Origin: Rhodocyclaceae bacterium
GTDB taxonomy: Bacteria > Pseudomonadota > Gammaproteobacteria > Burkholderiales > Rhodocyclaceae
Direction: 5' to 3'
Length of the DNA: 64,000 nt
Assembly (NCBI GenBank): GCA_020445945.1
Contig: JAGRFQ010000013.1
Coordinates: 68,239 to 132,238, forward strand
In this document: in pieces, positions 9,410-17,378 of the stretch
Numbering within the stretch: position 1 is the stretch's first letter
How the letters are laid out: the number at the start of each line of letters is the position of its first letter
The notes under the pieces: model-generated
The model's database searches: none
Told to the model about the DNA's origin: nothing
The model's input: only the letters and a program-made list of their open reading frames with translations
Position numbers and translations under genes: made by a program

Positions 9410-9529
9410 GACCCCACCCTTCCCGTTCGCCCTCAGCCACACCGAAGGCGCGCCGCGCGCGCCATCGTCCGGTAGACATCAACGGCAGCCACTGCCGCGG
9501 GCTTGAGCCGAAAACCGTGCGTCCGGCGC

Positions 9530-9556
9530 TAAAGAACGACGCGCCCAAGCCGTACT
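9530..9556 (+). promoter_or_regulatory. Candidate sigma-28 (FliA) promoter for the chemoreceptor gene
   Basis: TAAAGAAC and GCCGTACT are separated by exactly 11 bp, matching the sigma-28 consensus TAAAGTTT-N11-GCCGATAA at TAAAG and GCCG. The -10 box lies about 34 bp upstream of the ATG at 9590, and fliA is in this same window. Seen by eye; no promoter scan was possible. Confidence 0.5.
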
Positions 9557-9589
9557 TTGGTCGCATATGGCTCAGCGGAAATCACGGCA

Positions 9590-11215
9590 ATGCGCTTCAT
9601 CCTCTCCAGCATCCGCAACAAGCTCCTGCTCATCTGCGGCGGCGGCACCACCCTCCTCCTGATCGCGGCCAGCATCGGGCTGTTTCTGCAGTGGCAGGCG
9701 ATCACCACCCTCACCGGCGAAGTCGACACCCTGCACCGCGACCAATTCACCCTGGCCGAAGACAAGGCGCTCTACTTCGGGCAACTGCTCGACTGGAAGA
9801 ATCTGACCCTCGCCCTTGCCGACGCGGGCGCGGTCGGCACCCACTGGGCCGCCTATCAGGAGAAAGGGCAGCGCTTTCGCGCCTCGCTCAACCGGTTTTC
9901 CGAATCATCATCCACCGACGCGCCGAGCCGCGCGCTGGCAGAACAGCTGATCGACGCGCATCAAGCCCTCGAAGCGCGCTACGCCAAAGCGCTGGCCGAC
10001 TACCGCAGCCGCTACGACAGCGATGCGCTCGCGCAACAGGTGCGCGACTCCGACAAGCGCGTCGGCGAACTGCTCGACCAGCTGATGAGCGCGGTCAACA
10101 CCCGCATCGACACCCAGACCGGCGCCGTCAATGGCGACGCCCGCCAGGCCATCACGATCACCGTCACCCTCATGGCCATCGCCTGCGTGCTGGCCTTTGC
10201 GTTGTTCATGTGGCTGCTCAACAGCCAGCTGGTCAAACCCGCGCGCGAGCTCGAAGGCGGGCTGCACGCGCTGGCGCGCGGCGATTTCAGCGCACCGATC
10301 ACTGCGCATACCCAGGACGAACTGGGCCGCATCGCGCGCAGCGCCGAAACCCTGCGCAGCGATCTTGGCACCCTGATCGGCCGCGTCGCCCGCTCCGTGG
10401 GCAGCGTCGACCAGGCCGCCAGCGAAGTCGCCGACGCATCGCGCAGCGCCGCCGAATCGGCGCGGCGCCAGTCCGACGCAGCGGGCTCGACCACCGAAGG
10501 CGTGGACAGCGTCACCGAAGCCATCGGCCGCATCAGCGGCAACACCGAACGCGTCAGCGCCCTGTCGCAGCAAGGCATGGCGGCCTCGTCGAACGCCCTG
10601 GAGCGGCTCGAAACCCTGGCCCGCTCGGTCGACAGCACCGCCACCGTGATGCACGGCGTCACCAACACCGCGCAGGCCTTCTTCAAGAGCGCGCAGGAAA
10701 TCACCCACATCACCCAGCAGGTGCGCGAGATCGCCGAGCAGACCAATCTGCTGGCGCTCAACGCCGCCATCGAGGCCGCGCGCGCCGGCGAACAGGGGCG
10801 CGGCTTTGCGGTGGTGGCCGACGAGGTGCGCAAGCTGGCCGAAAAATCCGGTCAGTCGGCGAGCGAGATCGACGCCATCACGGCCACGCTCGGCGAGCAT
10901 GCGCGCACGCTGGAGAAGGAACTCGGCAAAGGGCTGGAATCGCTCGACGCCAGCCGCAGCGGCATGCAGTCGGCCTCGCAGGCGCTGACCGACGCCAACG
11001 CCTCGGTCAGCCACACCACCGCCGAGGTCGGCGAAATCACCCGCGCGGTGCGCGAGCAAAGCGACGCCAGCGGTGCCATCTCGCGCAACGTCGAAGACAT
11101 GGCTCAGATGGTGCGCTCCAACCAGGATGCGCTCGGGCGCATGGCGCGCACCGCCGATCAGCTGCGTTCGCTGGCCGGCGAGCTCAAATCGTCGGTGAGC
11201 AGCTTCAAGCTATAG
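9590..11215 (+). CDS. Methyl-accepting chemotaxis protein
   Basis: Transmembrane chemoreceptor (541 residues) that signals to CheA/Che[20 protein letters not shown] begins the first helix (about residues 10-35). A periplasmic four-helix-bundle-like sensor follows to about residue 185, then a second helix ([22 protein letters not shown]), a HAMP domain, and a signalling domain with the hairpin-tip sequence [20 protein letters not shown] and [15 protein letters not shown]. The start ATG at 9590 avoids an 11-codon extension lacking family similarity. A sigma-28-like promoter lies just upstream. The ligand is not predictable. It is divergent from motD and convergent with the arsenite pump gene, overlapping its end by 6 bp. 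Confidence 0.94.
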   Translation: MRFILSSIRNKLLLICGGGTTLLLIAASIGLFLQWQAITTLTGEVDTLHRDQFTLAEDKALYFGQLLDWKNLTLALADAGAVGTHWAAYQEKGQRFRASLNRFSESSSTDAPSRALAEQLIDAHQALEARYAKALADYRSRYDSDALAQQVRDSDKRVGELLDQLMSAVNTRIDTQTGAVNGDARQAITITVTLMAIACVLAFALFMWLLNSQLVKPARELEGGLHALARGDFSAPITAHTQDELGRIARSAETLRSDLGTLIGRVARSVGSVDQAASEVADASRSAAESARRQSDAAGSTTEGVDSVTEAIGRISGNTERVSALSQQGMAASSNALERLETLARSVDSTATVMHGVTNTAQAFFKSAQEITHITQQVREIAEQTNLLALNAAIEAARAGEQGRGFAVVADEVRKLAEKSGQSASEIDAITATLGEHARTLEKELGKGLESLDASRSGMQSASQALTDANASVSHTTAEVGEITRAVREQSDASGAISRNVEDMAQMVRSNQDALGRMARTADQLRSLAGELKSSVSSFKL

Positions 11216-12304
11216 CACCTGGTGCCCTGCCCGCCGCGCGCCGGCCTCGTACCACGCGCGGCTGCGATTGACCACGCGCACCAGCGCCAGCATCACCGGC
11301 ACCTCGATCAACACGCCCACCACCGTCGCCAGCGCCGCGCCGGACTCGAAGCCGTAGAGCACGATCGCCGCCGCCACCGCCAGTTCGAAGAAATTGGACG
11401 CGCCGATCATGGTCGACGGCCCGGCCACCGCATGGGCCACCCCGAGGCGCCGGTTCATCCAGTAGCCAAGCGCGGCGATGAACAGCACCTGGGCCAGAAT
11501 CGGCACCGCCAGCATTGCGATGATCAGCGGCTGGGCGACGATCGCCCCGCCCTGAAACGCAAACAGCAGCACCAGCGTGGCGAGCAGCGCGAGCAGCGAA
11601 AACGGCGCAAAGCGCGCCAGCGCGGCGTTCAGCGCCGCCTCGCCACGGCGCAGCAGCGCATGGCGGATGGCCTGCGCGATGGCCAGCGGGATCACGATGT
11701 ACATCACCACCGACAACAGCAAGGTGTCCCACGGCACCGGAATCGCCGACACCCCGAGCAACAGCGCGACGATGGGCGCAAAGGCGAAGACCATCACCAG
11801 ATCGTTCAACGCCACCTGGGTGAGCGTGAAGTTAGCGTTGCCGCGGCACAGATTGCTCCACACGAACACCATCGCCGTGCACGGCGCCGCCCCCAGCAGG
11901 ATCAGCCCCGCGATGTAGCTGTCGAGCTGCCCCGCCGGCAGCCACGGCGCAAACACATGGCGGATGAACAGCCAGCCGAACAGCGCCATCGAGAACGGCT
12001 TGACCGCCCAATTCACGAACAGCGTCACCCCCATCGCACGCACATGCTGACGTACCTCGTGCAACGCGCCGAAGTCGATCTTCATCAGCATCGGAATAAT
12101 CATGCACCAGATCAACACCCCCACCGGCAGATTGACCTGCGCAATCTCCAGCCGCCCGAGCAGCACGAACGGCGCCGGCAGGAACTGGCCCAGCAGCGTG
12201 CCCGCAACCATGCACAACGCCACCCACAGCGTCAGATAACGCTCGAAAAATCCGATCGGCGCCCCACGCATCTGCGCCGCCGCCACTTCGCATTGCGCGC
12301 TCAT
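11210..12304 (-). CDS. ACR3-family arsenite efflux pump
   Basis: Inner-membrane arsenite exporter (364 residues) with about ten hydrophobic helices. Family signatures are the early [21 protein letters not shown], the conserved-cysteine segment [17 protein letters not shown], and [14 protein letters not shown]. It is the Acr3 type, not the unrelated E. coli ArsB type. ATG at 12304 overlaps the TGA of the ArsR-ArsC gene (ATGA), so regulator/reductase and pump are translationally coupled: arsenate is reduced, arsenite induces, arsenite leaves. A much longer open frame upstream is an overlap artefact of the neighbouring gene. The 3' end overlaps the convergent chemoreceptor gene. Confidence 0.95.
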   Translation of the reverse strand: MSAQCEVAAAQMRGAPIGFFERYLTLWVALCMVAGTLLGQFLPAPFVLLGRLEIAQVNLPVGVLIWCMIIPMLMKIDFGALHEVRQHVRAMGVTLFVNWAVKPFSMALFGWLFIRHVFAPWLPAGQLDSYIAGLILLGAAPCTAMVFVWSNLCRGNANFTLTQVALNDLVMVFAFAPIVALLLGVSAIPVPWDTLLLSVVMYIVIPLAIAQAIRHALLRRGEAALNAALARFAPFSLLALLATLVLLFAFQGGAIVAQPLIIAMLAVPILAQVLFIAALGYWMNRRLGVAHAVAGPSTMIGASNFFELAVAAAIVLYGFESGAALATVVGVLIEVPVMLALVRVVNRSRAWYEAGARRAGHQVL

Positions 12305-13158
12305 GCGGCCCCCTCGTCGATTCTGCCGATGGCATCGAGCTGGCGTTGCAGTGCCACCGGATCGCCCCCCGTCAGCGGCAGGCGCAGCAACAGGCTGATG
12401 CGCCGGCGCAGCGCCTGCAGGGTGTCCACAAACGCCGCCCGACGCAGCGCCTCGCTGCCCTCCACCGCCGCCGGATCGGGCAAGCCCCAATGCGTCGCCA
12501 GCGGCGCACCGCGCCACACCGGGCACACCTCGCCCGCCGCGTTGGCGCACACCGTCACCACCAGATCGAAGCGCGGCGCATCCGCCGCCGCGAACACGTC
12601 CCAAGACTTGCTCGCCAACCCCGCCGTATCGACCCCCTGCTCCGCCAGCACCGCCAGCGCCAGCGGATTCACCCGCCCCGCCGGCTGACTGCCCGCGCTC
12701 CACGCCCGCACCCGACCCGCACCCATCGCATTGATCAGCGCCTCGGCCAGAATCGAACGCGCCGAATTGCCGGTGCACAGCACCAGCACCTTGAATACAC
12801 CGGCAGCGCCCGCCGCCTCGGCCAACGGCCTCAGCAAGGGCGCCACCCGCGCACCGTCGCGCATCGACGCGCAGCACGACGGATCTTCCTCACAGCACTC
12901 GGCGGTGAGAAAGTCGAGCAGCTCGAGCATCGCCGGAATGTCCGCCGCGTAATGCACAAACCGCCCGTCCTGCGTCGCCCGCACCAAGCCCGCCTCGACC
13001 AGCGTGCGAAAGTGAAACGACAATGTATTGGGCGCCACATCAAGCTGCACCGCCACCTCGCCCGCCGCCACCCCGCCCGGCCCGCGCCGCACCAATAACC
13101 GAAAGATCGCCAAGCGCGTCTCCTGCGCCAGCGCCGATAGCGCCTTGACTGCCTGCAT
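12301..13158 (-). CDS. ArsR-ArsC fusion: arsenic-sensing repressor joined to LMW-PTP-type arsenate reductase
   Basis: A single 285-residue protein. Residues 1-110 form an ArsR/SmtB winged helix (LSFHFRTLVEAGLV recognition region, residues about 46-59) followed by a cysteine cluster C88-C89 and C95-C96, a likely As(III) sensor. Residues about 122-260 form an arsenate reductase of the low-molecular-weight phosphatase type, with the C-X5-R loop CTGNSAR (C128-R134) and a second cysteine pair in TVCANAAGEVCPVW, as in thioredoxin-linked enzymes. ATG at 13158 (MQAVKALSALAQETRL) matches ArsR starts; the frame extends 18 codons upstream. It precedes the ACR3 gene with a 4-bp overlap. Confidence 0.93.
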   Translation of the reverse strand: MQAVKALSALAQETRLAIFRLLVRRGPGGVAAGEVAVQLDVAPNTLSFHFRTLVEAGLVRATQDGRFVHYAADIPAMLELLDFLTAECCEEDPSCCASMRDGARVAPLLRPLAEAAGAAGVFKVLVLCTGNSARSILAEALINAMGAGRVRAWSAGSQPAGRVNPLALAVLAEQGVDTAGLASKSWDVFAAADAPRFDLVVTVCANAAGEVCPVWRGAPLATHWGLPDPAAVEGSEALRRAAFVDTLQALRRRISLLLRLPLTGGDPVALQRQLDAIGRIDEGAA

Positions 13159-13250
13159 CACCACCTCAACATTTCGACAAATATTGAACAATTCTACAAA
13201 AGAAACGGGCATTGGAAAATGCCCGCAACGCGCGGCTGGCCGTGCCCTTG

Positions 13251-13871
13251 TCAGGGCATGTACAAGGTCTCGTAGAACCCGCTGGCTTTCAGGCGAATCG
13301 TCACCACCGCCTCGCCCCGGTTTTCCCAGTACCAGCCATGCGCACCGCTGAACGGTGCACTAAACGTGCCGCTGTCACGCTCTTGGGCATCACCGATCCA
13401 GAAGCTCGTAAAAACATCCTTGCCGGCATTGGGCGGCTCGCCGTGCATGTCGACATAAACCGGCCCGCCTTCGGCCACCCACTCGAACACAAACCCCTGA
13501 CCTTGCGCCATCACGGCCTTGATCTCAGCGCCCTGACGTGGCTGCAACACCACGCTGAGCGTGTCCGCGCGATACGGCGTGGCGCTCGGCCGGCGCGGCT
13601 CGCTCATTGCACCCGGCACCACAGGCTGCGGCGTATCCGCATCCACCGCATCCACCGCATCCACCACATGCAGCGCCGTCAGCCCCATCCGCGCACCGAG
13701 GCCGGTCGGGTCGACGCCGTATTCGGCGGGCAGGATGGCAACGATGAGCAACACCGCCGCAATCGCCAGCGCCACCCCACACGCCTTGAGCAGACTGCGC
13801 CGGGACGGCAGCCCGTCCGGGTCGAGGTCGGCGATGTCGTGCAATTCGTGACGGGGGGACGGTTCGTGCAT
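13251..13871 (-). CDS. Single-pass membrane-anchored protein next to HupE/UreJ
   Basis: A 206-residue protein with a cytoplasmic N-terminus of about 27 residues, one membrane helix (about residues 30-48, CGVALAIAAVLLIVAILP) and an extracytoplasmic beta-rich domain containing FEWVAEGGPVYVDMHGEP and SGAHGWYWENRG. This resembles proteins annotated only as transmembrane anchor proteins that occur beside HupE/UreJ genes. A short tandem repeat of VDA codons (VVDAVDAVDADTP, near residues 68-80) marks the linker. The HupE/UreJ gene ends 10 bp upstream, so the two probably form one unit. Function is unknown; metal handling is only suggested by context. Confidence 0.75.
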   Translation of the reverse strand: MHEPSPRHELHDIADLDPDGLPSRRSLLKACGVALAIAAVLLIVAILPAEYGVDPTGLGARMGLTALHVVDAVDAVDADTPQPVVPGAMSEPRRPSATPYRADTLSVVLQPRQGAEIKAVMAQGQGFVFEWVAEGGPVYVDMHGEPPNAGKDVFTSFWIGDAQERDSGTFSAPFSGAHGWYWENRGEAVVTIRLKASGFYETLYMP

Positions 13872-13881
13872 GGCGGCTCAC

Positions 13882-14625
13882 TCAGGAATTAACGATATAG
13901 CCGGTGAGTTGAAAACCCATCAGCGAAAAACCGGCCGCCATCCGGGCAACATTCGACGCAAAAGCCTGGCGGGCGAACGCGTGGTGCAGGCGCCAGAAAT
14001 CCATCAAGATCAGGATCGCGCCCAGCGCCAGCACCTGACCTATCTCGACCCCCACGTTAAAGGCCAGGATGTTCGCCACCAGCCCATCATCGGGCAACGC
14101 AAAATCCTGCAACTTGGCCGCCAACCCGAAGCCGTGAAACAAGCCAAAAACAAGCACCGCCGCTTTGGTGTTGGGCTGAAAACCCAACCACACCTTGAAC
14201 GCCCCCAGATTGTCGAGCGCCTTGTACACCACCGACAACCCAATGATTGCATCCACCAGATAAGCGTTCACATGAACGCCACTCAACACCCCGAACAGCA
14301 AGGTCGCGCTGTGGCCGATGGCAAACATCGTCACATACACCGCCACATCCCGCATCCGGTAGAGAAAGAAAATCACCCCCACCAGAAACAGCAAATGATC
14401 GTAGCCCGTCGCCATGTGCTTGGCCCCCAGATACACAAAGGGCAGCAACTGCGCACCGCTGGCCTGCTGCATGAACTGCGCATCCCCCTCCGCAACCCCA
14501 TGCGCAAACGCCACAGACACCGCCCCCAGGCCCAACACAAAAAACAAGCGCAGATGGCCAACGAAACGGTGGCGAAACGACAACAAAGGGAATCCTCGCA
14601 GAACGGGCATGGACGAAAACGGCAA
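13882..14625 (-). CDS. HupE/UreJ-family membrane protein
   Basis: Polytopic inner-membrane protein (247 residues) with about six to seven helices, some containing histidines: KHMATGYDHLLFLVGVIFFL near residue 70 and LVFGLFHGFGLAAKL near 158, characteristic of the HupE/UreJ family of putative nickel or cobalt transporters. The N-terminus looks like a cleavable signal (LRLFFVLGLGAVSVAFA-HGV). The start is uncertain: ATG at 14625 or at 14610 (MPVLRGFPLL). No urease or hydrogenase genes lie nearby, so nickel supply is not supported by context; the partner is the anchored protein just downstream. Confidence 0.85.
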   Translation of the reverse strand: MPFSSMPVLRGFPLLSFRHRFVGHLRLFFVLGLGAVSVAFAHGVAEGDAQFMQQASGAQLLPFVYLGAKHMATGYDHLLFLVGVIFFLYRMRDVAVYVTMFAIGHSATLLFGVLSGVHVNAYLVDAIIGLSVVYKALDNLGAFKVWLGFQPNTKAAVLVFGLFHGFGLAAKLQDFALPDDGLVANILAFNVGVEIGQVLALGAILILMDFWRLHHAFARQAFASNVARMAAGFSLMGFQLTGYIVNS

Positions 14626-14765
14626 GACCGGCAGCTTACCGGACCGCCCATCGCGACATCAAGAATCGCCCGCCCAATCCGAGCCCCCCGAATCCGCGCA
14701 ACGCGCCACCGCCGTCACCTTCGCCCCGCCCGCAACGTCGGTGCTCCACGACCGCACGGCTGAAC

Positions 14766-14792
14766 CTTGGGCTTCGCTGCGCTCAACCCAAG
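14766..14792. repeat. REP-like short palindrome
   Basis: An imperfect inverted repeat with arms CTTGGG and CCCAAG around TTCGCTGCGCTCAA, in the 256-bp gap between motC and the HupE/UreJ gene. Similar TTGGGCTTCGCTGCGCTCAACCCAA-like elements are dispersed in many proteobacterial genomes. Only this one copy was noticed here, so the repeat status is inferred from general knowledge. It sits at the left boundary of the block that separates motC from motD. Otherwise I see nothing in the gap. Confidence 0.45.
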
Positions 14793-14881
14793 CTACATGA
14801 TGCCGTCGCGCACATACGAGAGACGGCTCCAGGTCGAAAGCAGCCCCGCGTCAATACCCCCCGCTCCAACCAGCACGCCGC

Positions 14882-15622
14882 TTAAACGGCATACCCCTGC
14901 AGCCGGCTTTCGATGATGCGCGGGTTGTCGCCGTTGGCGATGCCGACGAGGCCGTCGACCAGCAGTTCGCGCTGGGCGACGAGGCGGCCGACGTGGGCCT
15001 GGAGTTTTTTGGCGACGGGGAGGAAGACGAGGTTGGCGGAGCCGACGCCGTAGATGGTGGCAACGAAGGCGACGGCGATGCCGGAGCCGAGTTTGGAGGG
15101 GTCGGAGAGGTTTTCCATGACGTGGATGAGGCCCATCACGGCGCCGAGAATGCCGACCGTGGGGGCGTAGCCGCCGGCGGCTTCCCAGATTTTGGCGCCG
15201 AGTTTCATGTGGCTTTCCCAGGTGTCGATCTCGACTTCGAGCACTTCGCGCAGGCGGTCGGGCTCGACGCCGTCGACCAGCAGCTGGATGCCTTTGCGGG
15301 TGAAGGGGTCTTGCACGGCGTCGATCTGGTTTTCGAGGGCGAGCAGGCCTTCGCGGCGGGCGATGTTGCTCCAGCCGACGATTTGTTCGATGAGTTGGGG
15401 GTAGGAGGCGATGGGCGGGATGAAGATCCATTTGATCATCCGCATGCCGTCCTTGAACACTTGCAGCGGGCTTTGCAGCATGACCGCGCCGAGGGTGCCG
15501 CCGATGACGATGAGGAAGGCGGTGGGCTGCACCAGCGAGCTGATGTGTCCGCCTTCGAGCACCTGCCCGACGAGAATCGCCGCCAGGCCAACGGTGAGGC
15601 CGATCAGACTGATGCTATCCAT
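14882..15622 (-). CDS. motC: Flagellar motor stator protein MotC (MotA-like)
   Basis: MotA/TolQ/ExbB-type stator subunit of 246 residues with four helices: two near the N-terminus (about residues 4-22 and 28-48) and two near residues 145-200 (YAPTVGILGAVMGLIHVME and LGSGIAVAFVATIYGVGSANLVFLP). MDSISLIGLTVGLAAILVGQVLEGG is the typical MotC start. It lies 44 bp after fliA, in the order fliA-motC. Its partner MotD is encoded 5.5 kb downstream behind an apparent insertion. Confidence 0.95.
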   Translation of the reverse strand: MDSISLIGLTVGLAAILVGQVLEGGHISSLVQPTAFLIVIGGTLGAVMLQSPLQVFKDGMRMIKWIFIPPIASYPQLIEQIVGWSNIARREGLLALENQIDAVQDPFTRKGIQLLVDGVEPDRLREVLEVEIDTWESHMKLGAKIWEAAGGYAPTVGILGAVMGLIHVMENLSDPSKLGSGIAVAFVATIYGVGSANLVFLPVAKKLQAHVGRLVAQRELLVDGLVGIANGDNPRIIESRLQGYAV

Positions 15623-15666
15623 GCCTGCGCCTGTTGTCGTTCATGGGGGGCATGCCGCGCGGCCGT

Positions 15667-16434
15667 TCAGGCCGACGAGCCGGCCTGCTTGGGCGGGCGG
15701 CCGCGCCGTGGCTTGGGGCCGGCCTTGGTGCCGTGAATGCGCGAACGCAGCCGCGCCACGGCCTGGCTGTGGAGCTGGCACACGCGCGACTCGGACACAC
15801 CGAGCACTTCGCCAATCTCGCGCAGGTTGAGGTCCTCTTCGTAGTACAGGCCCATGACCAGTTTTTCGCGCTCGGGCAGGTCGTCAATCGCGTTGATGAG
15901 GGTGTCGCGCATGCTTTGGTCGAGCAGCGCTTCGAGCGGGTCGCCCTCCTCGCCCACGGAATGGCGTTCGAGAAAATCGTCGTCGTTGCCGTCGGTGTAG
16001 TCCTCGAAATACACGAGCTGGTGGCCGCGCGCGTCCTGCAGCATCTTCTGGTAGGTGGCGAGCGGGAGGTCCATCGCGGCGGCGAGTTCTTTTTCGGTCG
16101 GCGCGCGGCCGTGTTGCTGTTCGAGGTCGTGGATGGCGGCTTCGATGCGGCGCATGTCGCGGCGCAGGCTGCGCGGCAACCAGTCGTTTTCGCGCAGGCC
16201 GTCGAGCATCGAACCGCGGATGCGTTGCACGGCGTAGGTTTCGAACTGTGCGCCGAGCCCTTCTTCGTAGCGCCCGATCGCGTCGAGCAGGCCGATCATG
16301 CCGTTCTGAATGATGTCGTCGACCATCACGCTGGCGGGCAGCTTGGCCATCAGGTGATAGGCGATGCGCTTGACCAGCGGCGCGTACTGCGTCACCAACT
16401 GGTCTCGATCAAGTGTGCCGGAAGCGGTATACAT
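15667..16434 (-). CDS. fliA: Flagellar sigma factor FliA (sigma-28)
   Basis: RNA polymerase sigma-28 (255 residues) for late flagellar and chemotaxis promoters. Region 2 is seen in DDIIQNGMIGLLDAIGRYE and FETYAVQRIRGSMLDGLRE, region 3 in PTEKELAAAMDL, and region 4 in LREIGEVLGVSESRVCQLHS. The ATG at 16434 gives MYTASGTLDRDQLVTQYAPLV, a normal start. The C-terminus has a basic tail after region 4 (PKPRRGRPPKQAGSSA) with an AT-hook-like GRPPK core, which is not part of the usual sigma-28 fold. It lies between flhG (148 bp upstream) and motC. Confidence 0.96.
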   Translation of the reverse strand: MYTASGTLDRDQLVTQYAPLVKRIAYHLMAKLPASVMVDDIIQNGMIGLLDAIGRYEEGLGAQFETYAVQRIRGSMLDGLRENDWLPRSLRRDMRRIEAAIHDLEQQHGRAPTEKELAAAMDLPLATYQKMLQDARGHQLVYFEDYTDGNDDDFLERHSVGEEGDPLEALLDQSMRDTLINAIDDLPEREKLVMGLYYEEDLNLREIGEVLGVSESRVCQLHSQAVARLRSRIHGTKAGPKPRRGRPPKQAGSSA

Positions 16435-16582
16435 GCGCTGACCCGTCTAGTTATGTGGTGCCGGTTCGGGTGGACTTATCACTTCATGGCAGATGCCACG
16501 AAGCCCGATGATCCCCATTGTCCGCCGATGCACCCAAGTGTGCTGAAAGAATAGGCGGCTTTCTTCCCGGTTATTCACGCGC

Positions 16583-17377
16583 TTACCCCCCGGCGATCGT
16601 CGCGGCGGCGTGTCGCCATCCGTTGAGGCGACGCAGGAACGCGGCCTCGGCCTCGCGCGGTGCCTGCGTGCCCAGATCGGCAAGCAAGGCGTCGGCGATA
16701 TCGTCGCGCTCAACCTCGCCGGCCCACGCCAGCGGCAGACCGACACGCTGGCGCACCAAGGATTCCAGCCGCTGGAAAAATGCCTTGGCGTCGGCGCGAT
16801 GGCGCGCACTGGCCACCGCCACGTGCAGCGAGCCGATGCCCAATGCGGCCAGCGATTTGATGCACGCGTAGGCTTCGGTCGCGCCGCGCCCGCTCGCTTC
16901 GGCCACCACCAGCCGGCGCGGCGCGGCAAACACGAAGGGCGACGGCCCGTCGAGCGAGGCGGTGGCGGCATGGACGAGCATGAAGCGGGTGTGGCGCTGT
17001 AGCGTCTGGATCTGTTCGAACAGCCGCACACGGCGCGCATCGTCGAGCAGCGGCAGCGCCAGCGCGGCGGCGGTCACCGGCAGGCGGCCCATCAGCCCGG
17101 CCACCGGCTGCACCAGCGCGCCAACGCTCTGGCGGTCATCCAGCGCGTGGAGCAGATCGCCGCCGGCGGTGTGCCCCCACACGCCCGCGAGGCTGGCCTC
17201 GCCGGCCGCTTCGTCGAGCACCAGCACGCGGTGCGCCTGGCGGCCGATGCGTTCGATGCAGCGCGCCGCGGTGGCCTGCGCGCGATGGCCGGTCGAGAAC
17301 AGGGCCACCACGGTGGGCGGCGCCTTGCGGAACAGCCGGCGCAGGCCGGCCGCCTGGTCTTCGCGACCGTCGATCAT
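16583..17377 (-). CDS. flhG: FlhG/FleN-like MinD-family protein with degenerate P-loop
   Basis: Placed by order (flhF-flhG-fliA) and by its N-terminus, DQAAGLRRLFRK near residues 6-18, the FlhF-activating helix typical of FlhG. FlhG is normally a MinD-type ATPase limiting flagellar number. Here the deviant Walker A (KGGxGKT or GATT type) is not recognisable: the corresponding segment reads VVALFSTGHRAQATAARCIE. The downstream aspartate region VLVLDEAAGEASLAGV is partly kept. It may bind nucleotide weakly or not at all. At 264 residues the length is normal. It starts 1 bp after the flhF stop, so coupling is likely. Confidence 0.85.
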   Translation of the reverse strand: MIDGREDQAAGLRRLFRKAPPTVVALFSTGHRAQATAARCIERIGRQAHRVLVLDEAAGEASLAGVWGHTAGGDLLHALDDRQSVGALVQPVAGLMGRLPVTAAALALPLLDDARRVRLFEQIQTLQRHTRFMLVHAATASLDGPSPFVFAAPRRLVVAEASGRGATEAYACIKSLAALGIGSLHVAVASARHRADAKAFFQRLESLVRQRVGLPLAWAGEVERDDIADALLADLGTQAPREAEAAFLRRLNGWRHAAATIAGG

Positions 17378-17378
17378 C

